DNA of 64,000 bases from Elysia crispata (Eukaryota; Mollusca; Gastropoda; Plakobranchidae). This document shows, piece by piece, positions 11,743 through 24,530 of the stretch. The notes beneath the pieces are model-generated. The model made no database searches and was not told the origin of the DNA. It saw nothing but the letters and a program-made list of their open reading frames with translations. The stretch is taken from NCBI GenBank assembly GCA_033675545.1, contig JAWDGP010003562.1, forward strand, positions 1-64,000. Reading direction: 5' to 3'. Both the position numbers and the translations under genes were made by a program. Numbering within the stretch: the first letter of the stretch is position 1; every line of letters starts with the position of its first letter.

Positions 11743-14700
11743 AAATCTATATTACTTACTTAATTCACTATACATGAGTCTGGAAATTCTTTTAGCGTTA
11801 TTTTTCTGTCTCTCAAGCAAGACACGAAATCCAGGTGTTATATATAATATCAGTTAAAAAACCCCTCTGGCCGTACAGATACAAATGGTCTGTCACTGAA
11901 TCAACAATCGTTACAGCTAGCTTAATATTGATAAACACAAGACCGTCAGCCGCAGAGTTCACGGATATGAATGTCTATAAACTCAATGAATCGTTCGGCT
12001 TATAATACATTTAAAAAAAAAAAAAAAAAATCACTTGACCAAAAAAAAAAAAAAATACTGTAGTTAAAAGAATAATTAATCTAACGGTTGTTGTTATCAG
12101 TTGAAACTGACCTGCTCTCAGCTTTTCTTGAACCCCAGTGTCGACGGCAAGTTAACTAGGAGGGCGCGATCAGGACGCCCAGAGATTACAGCACGAAATG
12201 TTTTATAACATTGTAACAGCTCTAGACAACTCTGTTCACTTGTCTTGAACACGTGCAATGGGGCAACTAGAAATGCTTTAATTCTGGATCATCAATGATA
12301 AGAAACATGAGGATAAGGGGTGGTGGTTAGAAATTGTAGTGTAGATGCACCCACTTTCTCCTACCCTTTTACAATATTAACAATCCTGCATTGGCCCTTT
12401 TTCTAAATCCCATCTACCATCCTGAGCTCTTCTTCCTGCCTGGCCCTCCCCACCCCCTCCCCCTCCCCCTCTGCCCACCTACCCTTCCACCTCAGCCTCC
12501 GTCGTGACGAAGCCTAAGTGTAGTAAAGCGTGTACGATGAAAAGTGAATCGTACAAGTGAAGAGTTGCTGTATTCTATACCCGAACAACTTGAATTAGTA
12601 ATCGGCCTGCAACGTTCAAAGAAAAGGGATCACACAGAATAGCCGACACGTATCAGCAAGGACCGGGCATTTTCTTAATTTTTTTAGTTACGCCATAACT
12701 GTTTCGGTCAAAGGAGGTGGAAATTTTGTTTTTCCTATGTCGTAAACAATAGTGTTCTGGTGTAATATTGAGCAGAAAAGTTACCTTAAATTTGTAACGA
12801 ATAATATATTATTTTCATCATAATTTCACAATTGGGAAAATTCGCAAATTTTTTAAAGTGCTACTGCCTATAAAGTTAAAATATATAAGAAATGAGACCA
12901 TTGTGGTTGTGTGTGTGTGTGTCTGTTGATGCTGTTGGTTTTATTTTGTTTGGTTATTCTTGATTCGAACATTTTTTAAGGTCCTGAACAGATTATCTTT
13001 CCTATATCTTAGAGTAAAAGTTTTATAATTTTTATCTTTTTTCTTTAATTCCTTATAAGTTAGAAAAGATTTGAAGTGAAATAATATAAACACAATTCAA
13101 TTTTTATATCTTCTCAGCTTAAAAACAGTTATGGTTTATCTACTCTACTACTATATGACTCTAAAACTGCAATATCCAAAAATTAGGTGATTGATCTGTC
13201 ATAGGCTAGATCTAGATCTGCGATATCGTGCCACTGATTCATCAAAAAGTCTAGGCATTGATTAGAATGACTTCGCAAAATAATTATATTACTTCACAGT
13301 ATTAAGAAAAATCTTTGTAAATATCTAGATCCAGCACTAGTTAGACGTACTCCATCTAGATATTCTAGCTAGGACTAGATCTGTATGGAAAGAATTGACA
13401 TCAAGTACATTTTTTTAGAGTAGGTCTACTGTATTTAAATACATGTATAGAATAACTCTGTGGATGACTCGTACTATTCAAGTGATTAAAAAAAAAATCA
13501 TAATAAAGAAAAAAATGGCAGTTTGAGTAGCGTTTTGAGGCATCAGTCTTTAAAGGAAAGGCGTCGATTTCAGGCCGCAATTTAAGTAAAACTGTCATAG
13601 TTTCTCCATTCTTGAGCATTGTGAAACGTGAAAAACTGTTGACCTAAATCTCAGTAGAAAATTAGCCAAGCGAGCTGTGCACTTTTATATGTAGACCAAG
13701 AAAAATGCTGGTAGGTTACCCGTTTTAAGCATGTTGTCATGGAAAGGAAGTTTGTTGTAACTATTATGGCGGACGACCGCAGATATCATAAAAACGAAAA
13801 GACATGAAAAGTGAAGTATTTGCTCTGTAGGATATCTGCGTGCCCTCATTAACCTGCTGTAATGTTTATCCAATTAAAAAAAATTATTTAGGGCAACGTC
13901 CGAATGAGTATATAATAAGACGTAGATCTAATTCGAGTGAGATAAGTACGGTAGGCATATTGATCAAATTCTATGATATAGGCGTAGTAATCCAGCTACA
14001 ATGCTAGGTTCTAAAGCTGCATACCATGAAGGGTCTCTGGATACCAAGTTGTTAAGAAACCATTCCGTGGAATTTGTCATTGTGGTTGTTGACCTTTGAC
14101 ATAAAACATGGCTTAAATGTCGTAAAATGCCTATAATTTAACTCGATATTGCATCGTCAAAACTTGCTTCCCGACCAGTGGTCTCAAGACATGTTTTAAT
14201 GGGACATAAAACATTCTAATCTGATAGACATTGGTGACACAATTATTACAAACAGTGATATGGCCAATGCAAAAACAAACAAACAAACAAACAACATACC
14301 AAAAAATCAATACAACTTTGCAGCTTTACTACTGACAGTAGCAGAATTTGTCTCTCAAGTTCTATTGTGAGTGTGTGACGGAATAAAATTAGGACCTTCT
14401 ATAAATAGTGAAATACAGTAACATCCATGTTGAAGTAAATGAAAGACAGAGAAGACGAAGATTAGAATCGATTTGTAATGAAAAACAATGAACTTTAATA
14501 TCTATGTTTAGGACAAATACAAGACTTCTGTGTGTAGGCGTGTGTCTATGTTCTCTACTGAAACTTGACACCCTAAAAGAAGACTAATCATAATGGTTTT
14601 TACAATAGATTTATTGGCATTCCTGACAAAAGTTGCGCATATTTAAAAACAAAATAATTTAAAGCAAAACTTGACCACATTTAGGCTGTTCAATATTTCA

Positions 14701-14960
14701 TTACTGGAAAACAGCTATCCCAATATATTTAAAGCTCTTTTGAAACGCTTTTCGTAAGACTTAGTAGATACAAACAAAAAATTTCTGATGTGCATTGCAT
14801 TCTAGGAATTTAAACTGCCCATCTGTTCATTTCTTTAAGCTAATGAAAGTTTAGACGGTCTTTAAATAGAGGCGGATTTCATAAAGTTATCTTTGAAGAG
14901 AATCCTGGAAGATCGTTGAACTTATGTAATTAAAAAAAAAGGAAACCAATTCGTCGCATA
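11743..14960. other. Long AT-rich stretch without genes
   Basis: No gene is recognised. Noted: poly-A runs near 12013 and 12041; a C/T-rich stretch near 12420-12500; a short (GT)n near 12904; a cluster of CTAGATCT-like words at 13200-13390; and a sequence near 14710-14870 related to the dispersed repeat. Short frames at 13401-13873 have no recognisable motif. Confidence 0.5.
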
Positions 14961-15116
<156 letters not shown>

Positions 15117-15320
15117 AAATAGTGAAATACGTGCTTTTTCCAATATATTTAGAAATTTTCCTTAACTTTCATTTATAAAAGCCAGTAGGTACAATGAATA
15201 AGTGCTTAGAGGTGGGAATTTGTTAGCATTTATAACTAGCCATTTATCCATACCTTCACGATAATTAGTTAAGTAAAGATTCATATGTTGATTAAAATTT
15301 GGCTAAATCAACTAAATATT

Positions 15321-15358
15321 CGCGGGTGGTATTGATTACTGCCGTAAGTGACATTTTT
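15321..15358 (+). repeat. Left terminal inverted repeat
   Basis: Starts CGCGGGTGGTATTG, continues through GATTACTGCCGTAAGTGAC and ends in ACATTTTTTGC-like sequence. It is complementary to 18557-18594 with a small length difference in the T run. Confidence 0.88.
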
Positions 15359-15502
15359 TGCGAAATGCGTTTTATTGCATAGTTATATGCACCAGGCCAT
15401 GGCGCGTTTTTCTATCTGGGTTCTGAACCTCTAGCTTTAAAATTGGCGCCCTAATTCAAGTTTAAAAATTAACCGTATGTACATTTTTCAAAAAGTGTCT
15501 TT

Positions 15503-15672
15503 TGATTACAACTGTAAGGGCACTTACGGCTGTATTTAACTGCGTTTCCTTTTCAGCATGTGGAGACAATAGGCGAAAACTGCTGTAAGTGCGCACTTAC
15601 GGTTGTACACAATAACAATGTACCACAGATAGAACATTGGTTACAGTCGATAAATAACACTTACGGCCACGG
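15503..15672. promoter_or_regulatory. Left subterminal paired motifs
   Basis: Head-to-head pairs of the same half-site seen in the terminal repeats: GATTACAACTGTAAG with CTTACGGCTGTA (15503-15535), CTGCTGTAAGTGC with GCACTTACGGTTGTA (15580-15607), and a single ACACTTACGGCC (15658-15669). The arrangement suggests several binding sites for a transposase; that role is an inference. Confidence 0.65.
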
Positions 15673-16244
15673 TTTCTTTTACAACATCAATAGCTTAGGA
15701 TTTATTGTTTATGTTTCATTTATCTCATGAATTGTGTCACTGTATTATGGATCACGAGTGTATCCATTGTCAGGTTCAACTAGATCACCAGGTCAGTCTT
15801 TTGTATGCGGAACTAGTGCTACCATAATCTGATACTTCCTTAAACCAGGATAGACTCTCTCGTGGTCGTTGTTCTATTTTAAAATTTAAAAGCAAATAGA
15901 ATGGGGAAAATAATATGTTTTATATTCTGAAAGCCAGTAGCTTAAATAGAAGACCTAGCACCATGTTTTGCGGTCACTGTCGTAATCTTATCTCGTTAAG
16001 ATCAATTTTTATTGTCATGTTTCAATGTTACCACTTTTGTCTGTTTTGTTCAAAGACATAGAAGGCCTTTTATGCTCTTTGAAGAAGCCTTGAAAAGAGT
16101 TGACAAATACTCCATTCTGACATTGGGATCTTCCACTCCCCCATACCTGTAAAGGTGCAGTCTTTATTTTTGATTCACATTCTAGAAATATGGATGGGAT
16201 TGAGTGTGGGGATAGTAAAGCAACTTTGATATCGCACTTGACAT

Positions 16245-16682
16245 ATGGTTCCAATCTTCCTCAAAAATCTAACAAGCTCTCTTGCAATAGCTGATCAGTA
16301 TGAACTCACTCCACTCAGTATAACAAGCATACCAGAATCTACATCTATAGTCCCACCTAGAGATCCCGTAGAATCCCTGCTGCTGTGTCAAAAGTTGGAT
16401 AACATCGATTCAGACTCATCCTCTGAAATTCCACTTGCAATTAGTAAACATTTCGCCGATTTGGTCAACCAACAGTGTAGTGTAAGATCTAAGACAGAGG
16501 CTCATAGACAGGGTGATCAGCGCAGCAACAAGAGGGAAGCCCAAACGTTTTTGAGAGAACTTTTCGTGGCTGTGTTTTCCGATGAGGACAGATACGGCCA
16601 CATTTCAGACTCAGATGGCGATGCTGATGAGACGTATTCATGCTCCCCCAAAAGTGAAGAAGACAAAGCGTTTCGGCTTTGA
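16245..16682 (+). pseudogene. Acidic N-terminal-type fragment inside the transposon
   Basis: A 145-codon frame from an ATG. It is acidic and Ser-rich, with clusters such as DSDSSSEIP and SDSDGDADETYS and a more ordered middle (TFLRELFVAVFSDEDRYG). Composition is ordinary, unlike the simple-repeat frames elsewhere. It lies upstream of the Cys-motif fragment and on the same strand, so it is plausibly the disordered N-terminal part or an exon of the same transposon protein. No catalytic motif is seen. It may equally be a chance frame in the transposon; recognition is weak. Confidence 0.4.
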
Positions 16683-16894
16683 GCAATTCACCTCACCACC
16701 CTCCCCACAGCCCCCAGGCCAATACTAATTCTGCAGCTAGGACCTAGAGATGCTGCAAATAGCACCACGATATCTTTCGGCGACAGTTACATTGGGGACA
16801 GTTCTCTCATTACACCAAGTCCTTTGTAGGCTGCAGGCTCTATTGTGGAATGACCATCCCATGTCCAGACCTCTGCCCCTTGTGACACAACCAC

Positions 16895-17119
16895 GTGACT
16901 GGAGACAACAGAGGCGGACTGACAACTTATTGGGGGTTCAATGTTGTTAAACACAAATGGAATCTTAGTGAGTTGTATAAAACCAAGAAAGGTAAACCAG
17001 TTAGAGCAAGAGCCATAAAACCAGGGTGCGGGGAAGTTTGCAGATTTAAATGTCATACAAATATTAGCTCTGATAGAGAATTCATTACCTTAAGCTCAAA
17101 AGATCCGAATAAGGAGTGA
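16895..17119 (+). pseudogene. Transposase-like fragment with Lys-rich and Cys motif
   Basis: The frame includes KWNLSELYKTKKGKPVRARA followed by GCGEVCRFKCHTNISSDREF. The order is a basic segment, GK-V-AR, then C-x3-C-x3-C. This resembles the N-terminal domain of a large family of transposase-like proteins common in invertebrates (pattern Cx(n)CRxKCxxxI...R), which I associate tentatively with Sola-type elements. The expected continuation, a long DDE catalytic domain, is absent: the frame ends at 17119 and the remaining 480 bp before the GA array carries no long frame. The first codon is not a true start. The fragment is consistent with an internally deleted, inactive copy. Confidence 0.5.
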
Positions 17120-17600
17120 AAGCCCTAATGTGATCGACATGTCACATGACTATGGTGATTCTGAAGACAGCTGGTTTAAATTAGACTTTGGCGGAAAGGA
17201 AGAAAGAACCTGGTAGTATGCTATGCTAGAGCAATTGATTTAAAGCCAGTATGTATATGAATACATACAACTTGATGAGCAAAAGCGGATCTTGATGATC
17301 AGTGTAATAAAAATCTTGCACCTCATGTGCACCATGCGTTCTTTAAAGCACTGCATTAAGTATCATATCTACAAGACAGAGTGTGTGACAGTGAAATGAA
17401 GTGAATTTTATTATCAAACAATGGAAAGTGTGTGCATTTTTTTTCTTGTGTAAATATTTAACATTCTCATGGCTCGAGAAAAATAGTTGATGAAGCAGTA
17501 CAAATTCAATAAGTGTGTTCTTTGTTATAATATCAGGATGATAAAATTGCATTTTACTTAATTTGTAATGTTCTGAGCGTTAACAAGGGGAGTGGGAGGA

Positions 17601-17602
<2 letters not shown>

Positions 17603-17684
<82 letters not shown>

Positions 17685-17713
17685 TAGATAGATAGATAGA
17701 TTGATAGATAGAC

Positions 17714-17780
<67 letters not shown>

Positions 17781-17800
17781 TTGAGAGAGAGAGAGAGAGA
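17603..17800. repeat. (GA)n-(GATA)n-(GA)n inside the transposon
   Basis: Pure GA, then GATA tetramers (about 17683-17733), then GA again. It grew inside the element and partly replaces its 3' interior. Confidence 0.95.
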
Positions 17801-18218
17801 GTCCTTTTTTATATATACTGACATTTGTTATGTTGATGCAAAGTACTATTTCGTTATTTTTATAAAAGTTATTTCTTCGCTACAGTTGAAGTTTTTCTTC
17901 TAGGAGTGTTTCCCTCTTTACACGTGAGAGTGTCTTTAAATGATTGATATTTAGCTGGCTTTTAAGCATTTCAGATGCTTCATTTTTACATGCAATAGCT
18001 TAAGTTATTATAGTTTGCAAGATCTGTTAATTTGATTGATGAACTGATTATATCTGTGCACTCCGCAAACTTCAGTTATACAAGAAAGATATATTCAGTA
18101 TTATTTAGGGTCTTTTAATAGCATTTATATCGCAATAAAATGTATAGCATCAGAACAAATAAGTCGACAATGAGAATAAAGCAAAAACCAACAGTCAACT
18201 GAAAACTAAAACCCAAAC

Positions 18219-18377
18219 TGATTGCATACAACCGTAAGTGTTTAACAACTTAGTACAAAAGTCGGCGAAAGTATAGCTCAAGCTGATTTAATACAACCGT
18301 ATGTGCTCTTACGGCTGTAATCAATGACGATACTTTCACTTACTCCCACCGTAAGTGCACTTACAGTAGTAATCAAA
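18219..18377. promoter_or_regulatory. Right subterminal paired motifs
   Basis: The half-site recurs at 18219-18240 (ACAACCGTAAGTG). It recurs as pairs at 18284-18325 (ACAACCGTATGTGC with CTTACGGCTGTAATC) and 18348-18377 (ACCGTAAGTGC with CTTACAGTAGTAATC). This mirrors the left end, so the element has several subterminal sites on both sides. Confidence 0.65.
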
Positions 18378-18556
18378 AACTATTTTAAACATTGCAAGTG
18401 TTGTATGTCCATTATCTCAAAAAGCCAATACGGTAACAGAAAAATGAACACATACAATAATCCGTAATGAGAAAGACAGCTTTGTTTCCAATGCGCTCTA
18501 AAATCGGTGAAAAATTAACGAAATGGGGAAGTTTTTTGGTCCTCCTGTAAAATTTG

Positions 18557-18594
18557 CAAAATGTCACTTACGGCAGTAATCAATACCACCCGCG
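18557..18594 (-). repeat. Right terminal inverted repeat
   Basis: Reads GTCACTTACGGCAGTAATC then AATACCACCCGCG on the plus strand, the complement of the left end. It is directly followed by TATT. Confidence 0.88.
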
Positions 18595-18744
18595 TATTTC
18601 TATAACGATATTATAACTTTGCCTTTTCGGGACATAGCACGTAAAAAATCCATGTTTTAATATGATACAGACATTACATTAAAAAAATAGACTTTATCCA
18701 TGAATGCAACTAAAGTGATAGTTAGATAAAACATTATTTAGTTT

Positions 18745-19135
<391 letters not shown>

Positions 19136-19805
19136 GAGGGAAAAAAATATATATAAAGAGAACGAGTTATATAAAGGACCACAAGATGAGATAAGTAACG
19201 AAGGTCAAGGAAGAATACCAAAATAATGCTGTTATGAAGGATGACGTGCAAGAATTTAGAGGCTGATGAAAAAGACTAGAATTGCCTTTTTTAAAATAGT
19301 TTTCCCGTAACTAACACAACGAATCTGAGCATCATTTATCAGTGAATATATTAGATCATTTCTCTGTCAATTGAGCAAAATGCAATAGAATATTTCACAA
19401 GGGGAGAATAATGGAAAGAAAATAAAACTAGGTCTACTTTATATCATTTTAAGTGGGAAAAGTGCTTGGTGAAAACCTTCTGTCAAGATAAAATATTCTG
19501 AAGTCAAATGGTCTGAAGGGTTTAGAATCAGATAAGAAAAGATGATTATCCTCTAGGGGCTTACAGCAATGGGACAACAACGTTTCCAGACACGTGAGCT
19601 CGTCAAAAAATAAAGGTGGAATACGATGTACAAGGCTTCTTATGGGGATTATCTTGGAGGTTATACAGCATCTGAGGCTTTCATGCAGTAAACCGGACTG
19701 ATGATTCTACATTCAGATGCTGACTCATTTTTTTTTACATATATTTCCTGAAGAATACGACACGTTTTTAATAATTATATTCTCAAAGGCTGTGTAAAAC
19801 ACATT
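19136..19805. other. Unique intergenic stretch
   Basis: No gene is recognised. Confidence 0.5.
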
Positions 19806-19946
19806 CGCTATAAAAGAAAAACAAAGATAAAAAAAATAAAAAAAAACAACAAAACAAAGAAAAACAACAATAAAACAAACAAAAACAAAACAAACAACAA
19901 CGACAACAACAACAACAAAGCAGCAGCAGGAACAACAGCAACAACG

Positions 19947-19989
<43 letters not shown>

Positions 19990-20032
19990 AAAAAAAAAAA
20001 AAAAAAAAAAAACAACAACAAAAAACCAGCAA
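19806..20032. repeat. A-rich (CAA)n tract with poly-A
   Basis: Degenerate CAA/CAAA repeats, a short GCA island near 19919, a pure CAA block (about 19946-19988) and about 22 A. Cys-, Phe- and Val-rich minus-strand frames are artefacts. Confidence 0.92.
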
Positions 20033-20505
20033 ACCCAAAATAAACAAACAGGCAACCAACCAAATGTATTTAAGGGCAAGCTGGTCTCAAACTTCTATGT
20101 ACCTTGGTCTGCATTGTTCTAATTATTTATTTAGATAAGCACACTTACTATGGACGGGTGCACCTCGCTGAAAGAAAATAAAATATCCAAGCTGCACGCT
20201 CTGTAATTTGAAGGCCAAAACATGAAATTTATTTCAAGAAACATGAAAGAATAACTTTTTCACATCATGCCAATATTCTGTGAAATTTTTGTGACGATCA
20301 ACATCGATAAGTTCACATGTAGCTTTTTAATTTTGAGACAAGATGTAGCATCTATAACTACACCCAACTTTGTACGGATCACAGAATATTAACAAACAAC
20401 AGAATTCCGCATACCATTTTCGTGTGAGGCCGCCCGAGTCCCGTATCCGGATATCCGCTATTTCTCTTTGGCATAACATGTTGTTATGGAGGTCACAAAG
20501 GTGAA
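20033..20505. other. Unique intergenic stretch
   Basis: No gene is recognised. Confidence 0.5.
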
Positions 20506-20589
20506 TCTCTCTCTCTCTCTCTCTCTCTCTCGGATGAAAAAACACCTGTGATCCATTTTTTGTTCAGTGTAACTCTTAACTGAAGGAAG

Positions 20590-20664
<75 letters not shown>

Positions 20665-20999
20665 TGAGAGAAAAAGAGACAGAGAAAGAGTGGAAAAGAG
20701 AAAGAAGGAGAATGAGAGAGCGAGGAAGAGAAAGAAGGAGATAGAGAAAGATAGAGAGATGGAGTATGAGAATAAAAGAGAAAGAAAGAGAGAGAGAGAA
20801 AAAGAGGGGGAGAATGAGAGAGCAAAAGAGAAAAAGAGAGAAAGAGAGAGAGAGAGGAAGAATGATAGAGAGATAAAAAGAGAAAAAAATAAGACATGAA
20901 GAGAGATAAAAGAGAGAGTGTGCAGGAGAATGAGAGAGCGAGGAAAAAAAAAGGAAAGAGATAGGGAAAGAGAGAGAAAGAGAGAGCAAGAGAGAGAAA

Positions 21000-21032
<33 letters not shown>
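20506..21032. repeat. (CT)13, then a (GA)n and degenerate purine array
   Basis: A (CT)13 run (20507-20532) faces a (GA)n run (about 20591-20653) across 60 bases, so the two can pair as a long hairpin. A degenerate GA/GAAA tract then continues to 21032. Confidence 0.92.
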
Positions 21033-22640
21033 CGAGATTGCCTCTAACCTCTTAGTTGCTAAATTTCCCTAGGTTTAAATATAGCTCTTAGAGATAGTTC
21101 GTTTTACTTTTATCTGATAAATTCTACCCTTCTTTCATTCTGACAAATTAAATTTTATGTTTGAAATTTATGAAAAAAAAAAAAATAAAAAACCCCAAAA
21201 CTTTCCCAATTATAATTGTGCTTCGAGTTGTTTCGTCTTTTTTGATTGGACACAAGCACATTGTTTTTAGATTTATGTCTTAGTTTGGCCATAGCAACGA
21301 ATCAATTGTTTGCTTCTTCAGAATCTAAAATGGCGGTCGAGATTGAGTCTCGGCACAGGCATGTGACTTGTGAATCTGTATTATAACTAATCTGTGGTAA
21401 CTTTCATTTTTCTTTCATTGTGGCGAAGCGTTTAGTCACCGGACTAATTATATGCAAAGACTAAAGAAAGCTATAGGAAAATATCATTGGATGAAGTTAA
21501 GATGTCTGATCGGTCAAGTTTTTTGTATTCTTTCTCCTGCAAAACCAATCAATGGAAATTATTAGGGTTGACGTAATTTTGATCCTGCGTACATTAGTCT
21601 CCAATGTGGTCAATAAAAAATGAAGAAAATTATGGATTTAGACTATCAAATGGTCTTGAAAACACATTGCAGTTTGTTGTAATAGTCATATTGATTAATA
21701 ATCCATTTTTGAAAAGAACCAATCATGGGGCTTCTCGTTAAACCCGTGACCAAGGATAAGATCATATTTAGGTTATTCATAGACTCATGAGAAACACGCA
21801 CCTAAGGCTTGCGTTTCACGGTGTTACCCAGATTTTAAACGTGAATTATGGATTTAATACCAAACCTTTATATTGAGATTATTTCATATTGTGTACTGAG
21901 AAAAAAATAAGTTGGTCCCTAAATTTATAACCTCGCGTAATACAGATTCTTTTGTTCTTTAAAGGAAAAATCTTTCCGATTTATTTTCACCGAAACAAGC
22001 TGCTTGTCTATCTCTACTACTCAAAAAATATTGAAATTAACAAAATCAAACTCGATAATTCTCATCCATCAATTTGGATTCTGTGTATTTTCAGCTCTTA
22101 TGGGAATTTGAATGAAGTCAACACATAACAAAATACATGTAAATTCAAAGACTAGCACTAAAAATTCCCACCTTAAAAATCTTAAGTTTTGCTTAAAATC
22201 TATAGAGAACAGTCTCTATTTAAAATACGCCCCCCCCCCCTTTTCCCTGAATTAATCACAACTTGTCTTGAATTAAACCTAAGTGCATAAGCTCACTGTT
22301 AAAAATCTTAAGATAAATATGTCGCCCTATCACTACCTCTTTAGAGATCATAATATCTAAAAATAGAAGCGTTGATGGGCTTCAGTGGAGAGATGAACCA
22401 ATGAAGGTTTTTAATTTTTTTTTTTCACTGAAGACCGTCTTTTCACTACACTAGGTTGTGCACTAGGCTAAATTGTATCTGCATCAAATAATGTCAGCAC
22501 CACATCGTCATCATCTTAATGGAGAGAGAAACCAAATGAGGGTTGCAGGAGTTTTTTGTTGCTGTGAAGTTTTCTTTTCTTCAGCGAAGATGTCTTTCCC
22601 AGAATCTGATATTCATTTGAACAGGGGAACCCTTCTTGCA
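21033..22640. other. AT-rich stretch with a possible promoter near 21.29-21.35 kb
   Basis: No gene is recognised. Near 21288-21300 GGCCATAGCAACG resembles half of an RFX X-box. AAAATGGCGGTC at 21328-21339 resembles a YY1 site and also an initiator ATG in good context; the frame from 21330 runs only 19 codons. This is suggestive of a promoter or first exon but unproven. A C10 run lies near 22230. Confidence 0.35.
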
Positions 22641-22649
22641 AGGCTGTAA

Positions 22650-22770
22650 TTTTCAGAAGCAGTGTCGTGCGGTGTACTGCCTTTCAGGAATTATTTGTAC
22701 TTACACGATAAGGGGATTTTAAACGGATTTGTAATTAGTTTGATATTTTGCGAATTTAACTCACTATTCC
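22650..22770. repeat. Dispersed repeat, weak copy
   Basis: Shares CTGCCTTTCAGGAATT-like and CTTACACGATAAGG-like phrases with the copies near 6.4 and 9.5 kb. Divergent; ends not defined. Confidence 0.35.
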
Positions 22771-23744
22771 TTTAAACAATATATACACTGTAGATCACCA
22801 TCTAGTTTGGCTTTAGCGGCAACCAGCAAGCTTGCAAACAAGAACCTTAACTAATTATAATTGCAGACAAGGCACAAGTTTATCTCCATAACAATAAAAT
22901 TAACTTAACTAACAGATCTAAGTCTGCCTGTCATGTTGAAAAGCTTAACAATGAAGGCATTGTCTTCAACTGCAGTTGAAGTTCGATTTTCTGATCTATA
23001 GCAGGGCAGTTCATAATGCTCGACTTTACCTCCCCCCTCTCTCCACCGAGTTTCGCTAGACGCGTGCACTCCTAAAGCACCTACTAACACATTGACAATA
23101 GATTATATAAAATCCAGTTTTTAAGTGAACCTTAAAATATCATTGGTTGTCTGTTATGACATACACGGTAATTTAATTGTCTTGTAAACGAGTTATAATT
23201 GTAACGCGAGCTTGGCCGACATCAATACAACTTCATTTTTAAACTCACTAATGGGGAGAAAGAATAACTTAACCATTATATCTTTTGGTAACTCCAGTTT
23301 TCACTCATAAAGTACTCAGAGGCTTTGCCATTATGAAACTTTGAAGTTAAAAAAAATATCTGTATTGTATAATGCTTGAGGAGATATGTAATATTTAATA
23401 ATATGGTCTAACTTGATAATTGCAATTTTTATTTCTTCGCCCACTAAACATAACTGCAAAAATTTTTTTTCTAGAATTCATCCATCTTTGATCCAAACCA
23501 CGTTTATTTGGCGTAAAGAAGTCATGGGATTTGTTGGGGATAAAAGTTGATTTGGAGTCAACTTTTCACATAAATCTTAAAACAGGTAATCGCGTAATTC
23601 TGTTCTTCAGAAATCTATTTCAAGATCTTTCTTAACGTTTATTATAAGGCTAAGAATTACCGCAAGAAAAATGCAAAAGATGGACTGCTTTTTGGAAGTT
23701 CATAGCTGGCATGGATAAAGGGAAATCGACTTATTTTGTATTTT
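22771..23744. other. AT-rich unique stretch
   Basis: No gene is recognised; the short minus frame at 22905-23090 has no known motif. Confidence 0.5.
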
Positions 23745-23870
23745 CCCAATCTGTTTTTTTAGATCCTTTAACACGTTTAATTGAGAACTGTGAATTTTTG
23801 CATTACGTACATAAAAGCACTTCCTTGCGGGAATTCTTAGCCGCGCAGTTATTTAAACCTAGATGATAAT
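23745..23870 (-). repeat. Degenerate dispersed repeat, inverted copy
   Basis: Reverse complement of the 9896-10010 copy, with the landmarks TTTCCCAATCTG, TTAGATCCTTTAA and GAACTGTGAATTTT. The flank to about 23960 shows further relatives of the 6.4-kb copy. Confidence 0.55.
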
Positions 23871-24279
23871 GTTTGTTTGAAAAAAATAATGAAAATAGAC
23901 TTGGATTTTTACAAGAGTGGTTAACTTTTTATTCCTTTTTGCACCTACATGAGAATGAATGGTTTAAAGGTTATATAAAATTATTTGAATTTTTTTTGGT
24001 AGGTCTACCTCTACATTAATAAGCACTTGACAAGTGTTAAGAATTTAACAGTTAATGAGTAAGTAAGTCATTCATAATAAAAACAATGATGATTGTAATT
24101 GAAAAGTAAAAATAGTGCAGAAAACATCGGTATGGGTAGGATACCAACCACCTGGAGCTTGCCGCCCCAATCCTACGGAGCACTCCGTCATCACACTGCA
24201 GCTAGTACCATCAAGAACAGAATTAATGACTAGAACACAAACAAAAATAGGAACAGCAGCAATCTGTCCACTACAACGC

Positions 24280-24331
24280 CAACCCCACCCCCTCAAAAAA
24301 ATACAAAAAACAAACAAAACAAAAAGAACAC

Positions 24332-24401
<70 letters not shown>

Positions 24402-24530
24402 GAACAAGAACAACACCCCTCCCCCTCCCCTCCCCCCCAAAAAAAAAAAAAAAGTAAAAAAAAACAACCAAAAGCAAACTAAAAAAACACCCCCAAAACA
24501 ACCCAGAAAACCCTTAACAAAAACAAAAGA
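24280..24530. repeat. A/C-rich tract with (CAA)n
   Basis: (CAA)n at about 24332-24408 is followed by C-rich and poly-A segments (24415-24455). The 152-codon Asn/Lys/Pro frame and the minus-strand frames across it are low-complexity artefacts. Confidence 0.9.

Larger units (their letters stand above)
15321..18594 (+). mobile_element. 3.27-kb DNA transposon with TIRs, 4-bp TSD (possible Sola-like)
   Basis: Near-perfect terminal inverted repeats of about 38 bases start CGCGGGTGGTATTG at 15321 and end with its complement at 18594. Both ends are flanked by TATT (15317-15320 and 18595-18598), a likely 4-bp target-site duplication. Inside both ends are paired subterminal motifs related to ACTTACGGCNGTAATC. 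The interior holds two plus-strand frames, 16245-16682 and 16895-17119; the second has a Cys-rich motif typical of a transposase-like invertebrate protein family. No long catalytic region remains, so the copy is probably an internally deleted derivative. A GA/GATA array lies inside (17603-17800). Sola elements are known for 4-bp duplications, which fits, but Ginger and Academ are alternatives. The element boundaries are well supported; the superfamily is an inference. Confidence 0.8.

Noticed and set aside
12000-12055. Poly-A tails of retrotransposed genes (also 30240-30271, 26555-26581 and 46375-46395)
   Set aside because: Adjacent sequence shows no processed-gene or LINE/SINE body, and no flanking duplication is evident.
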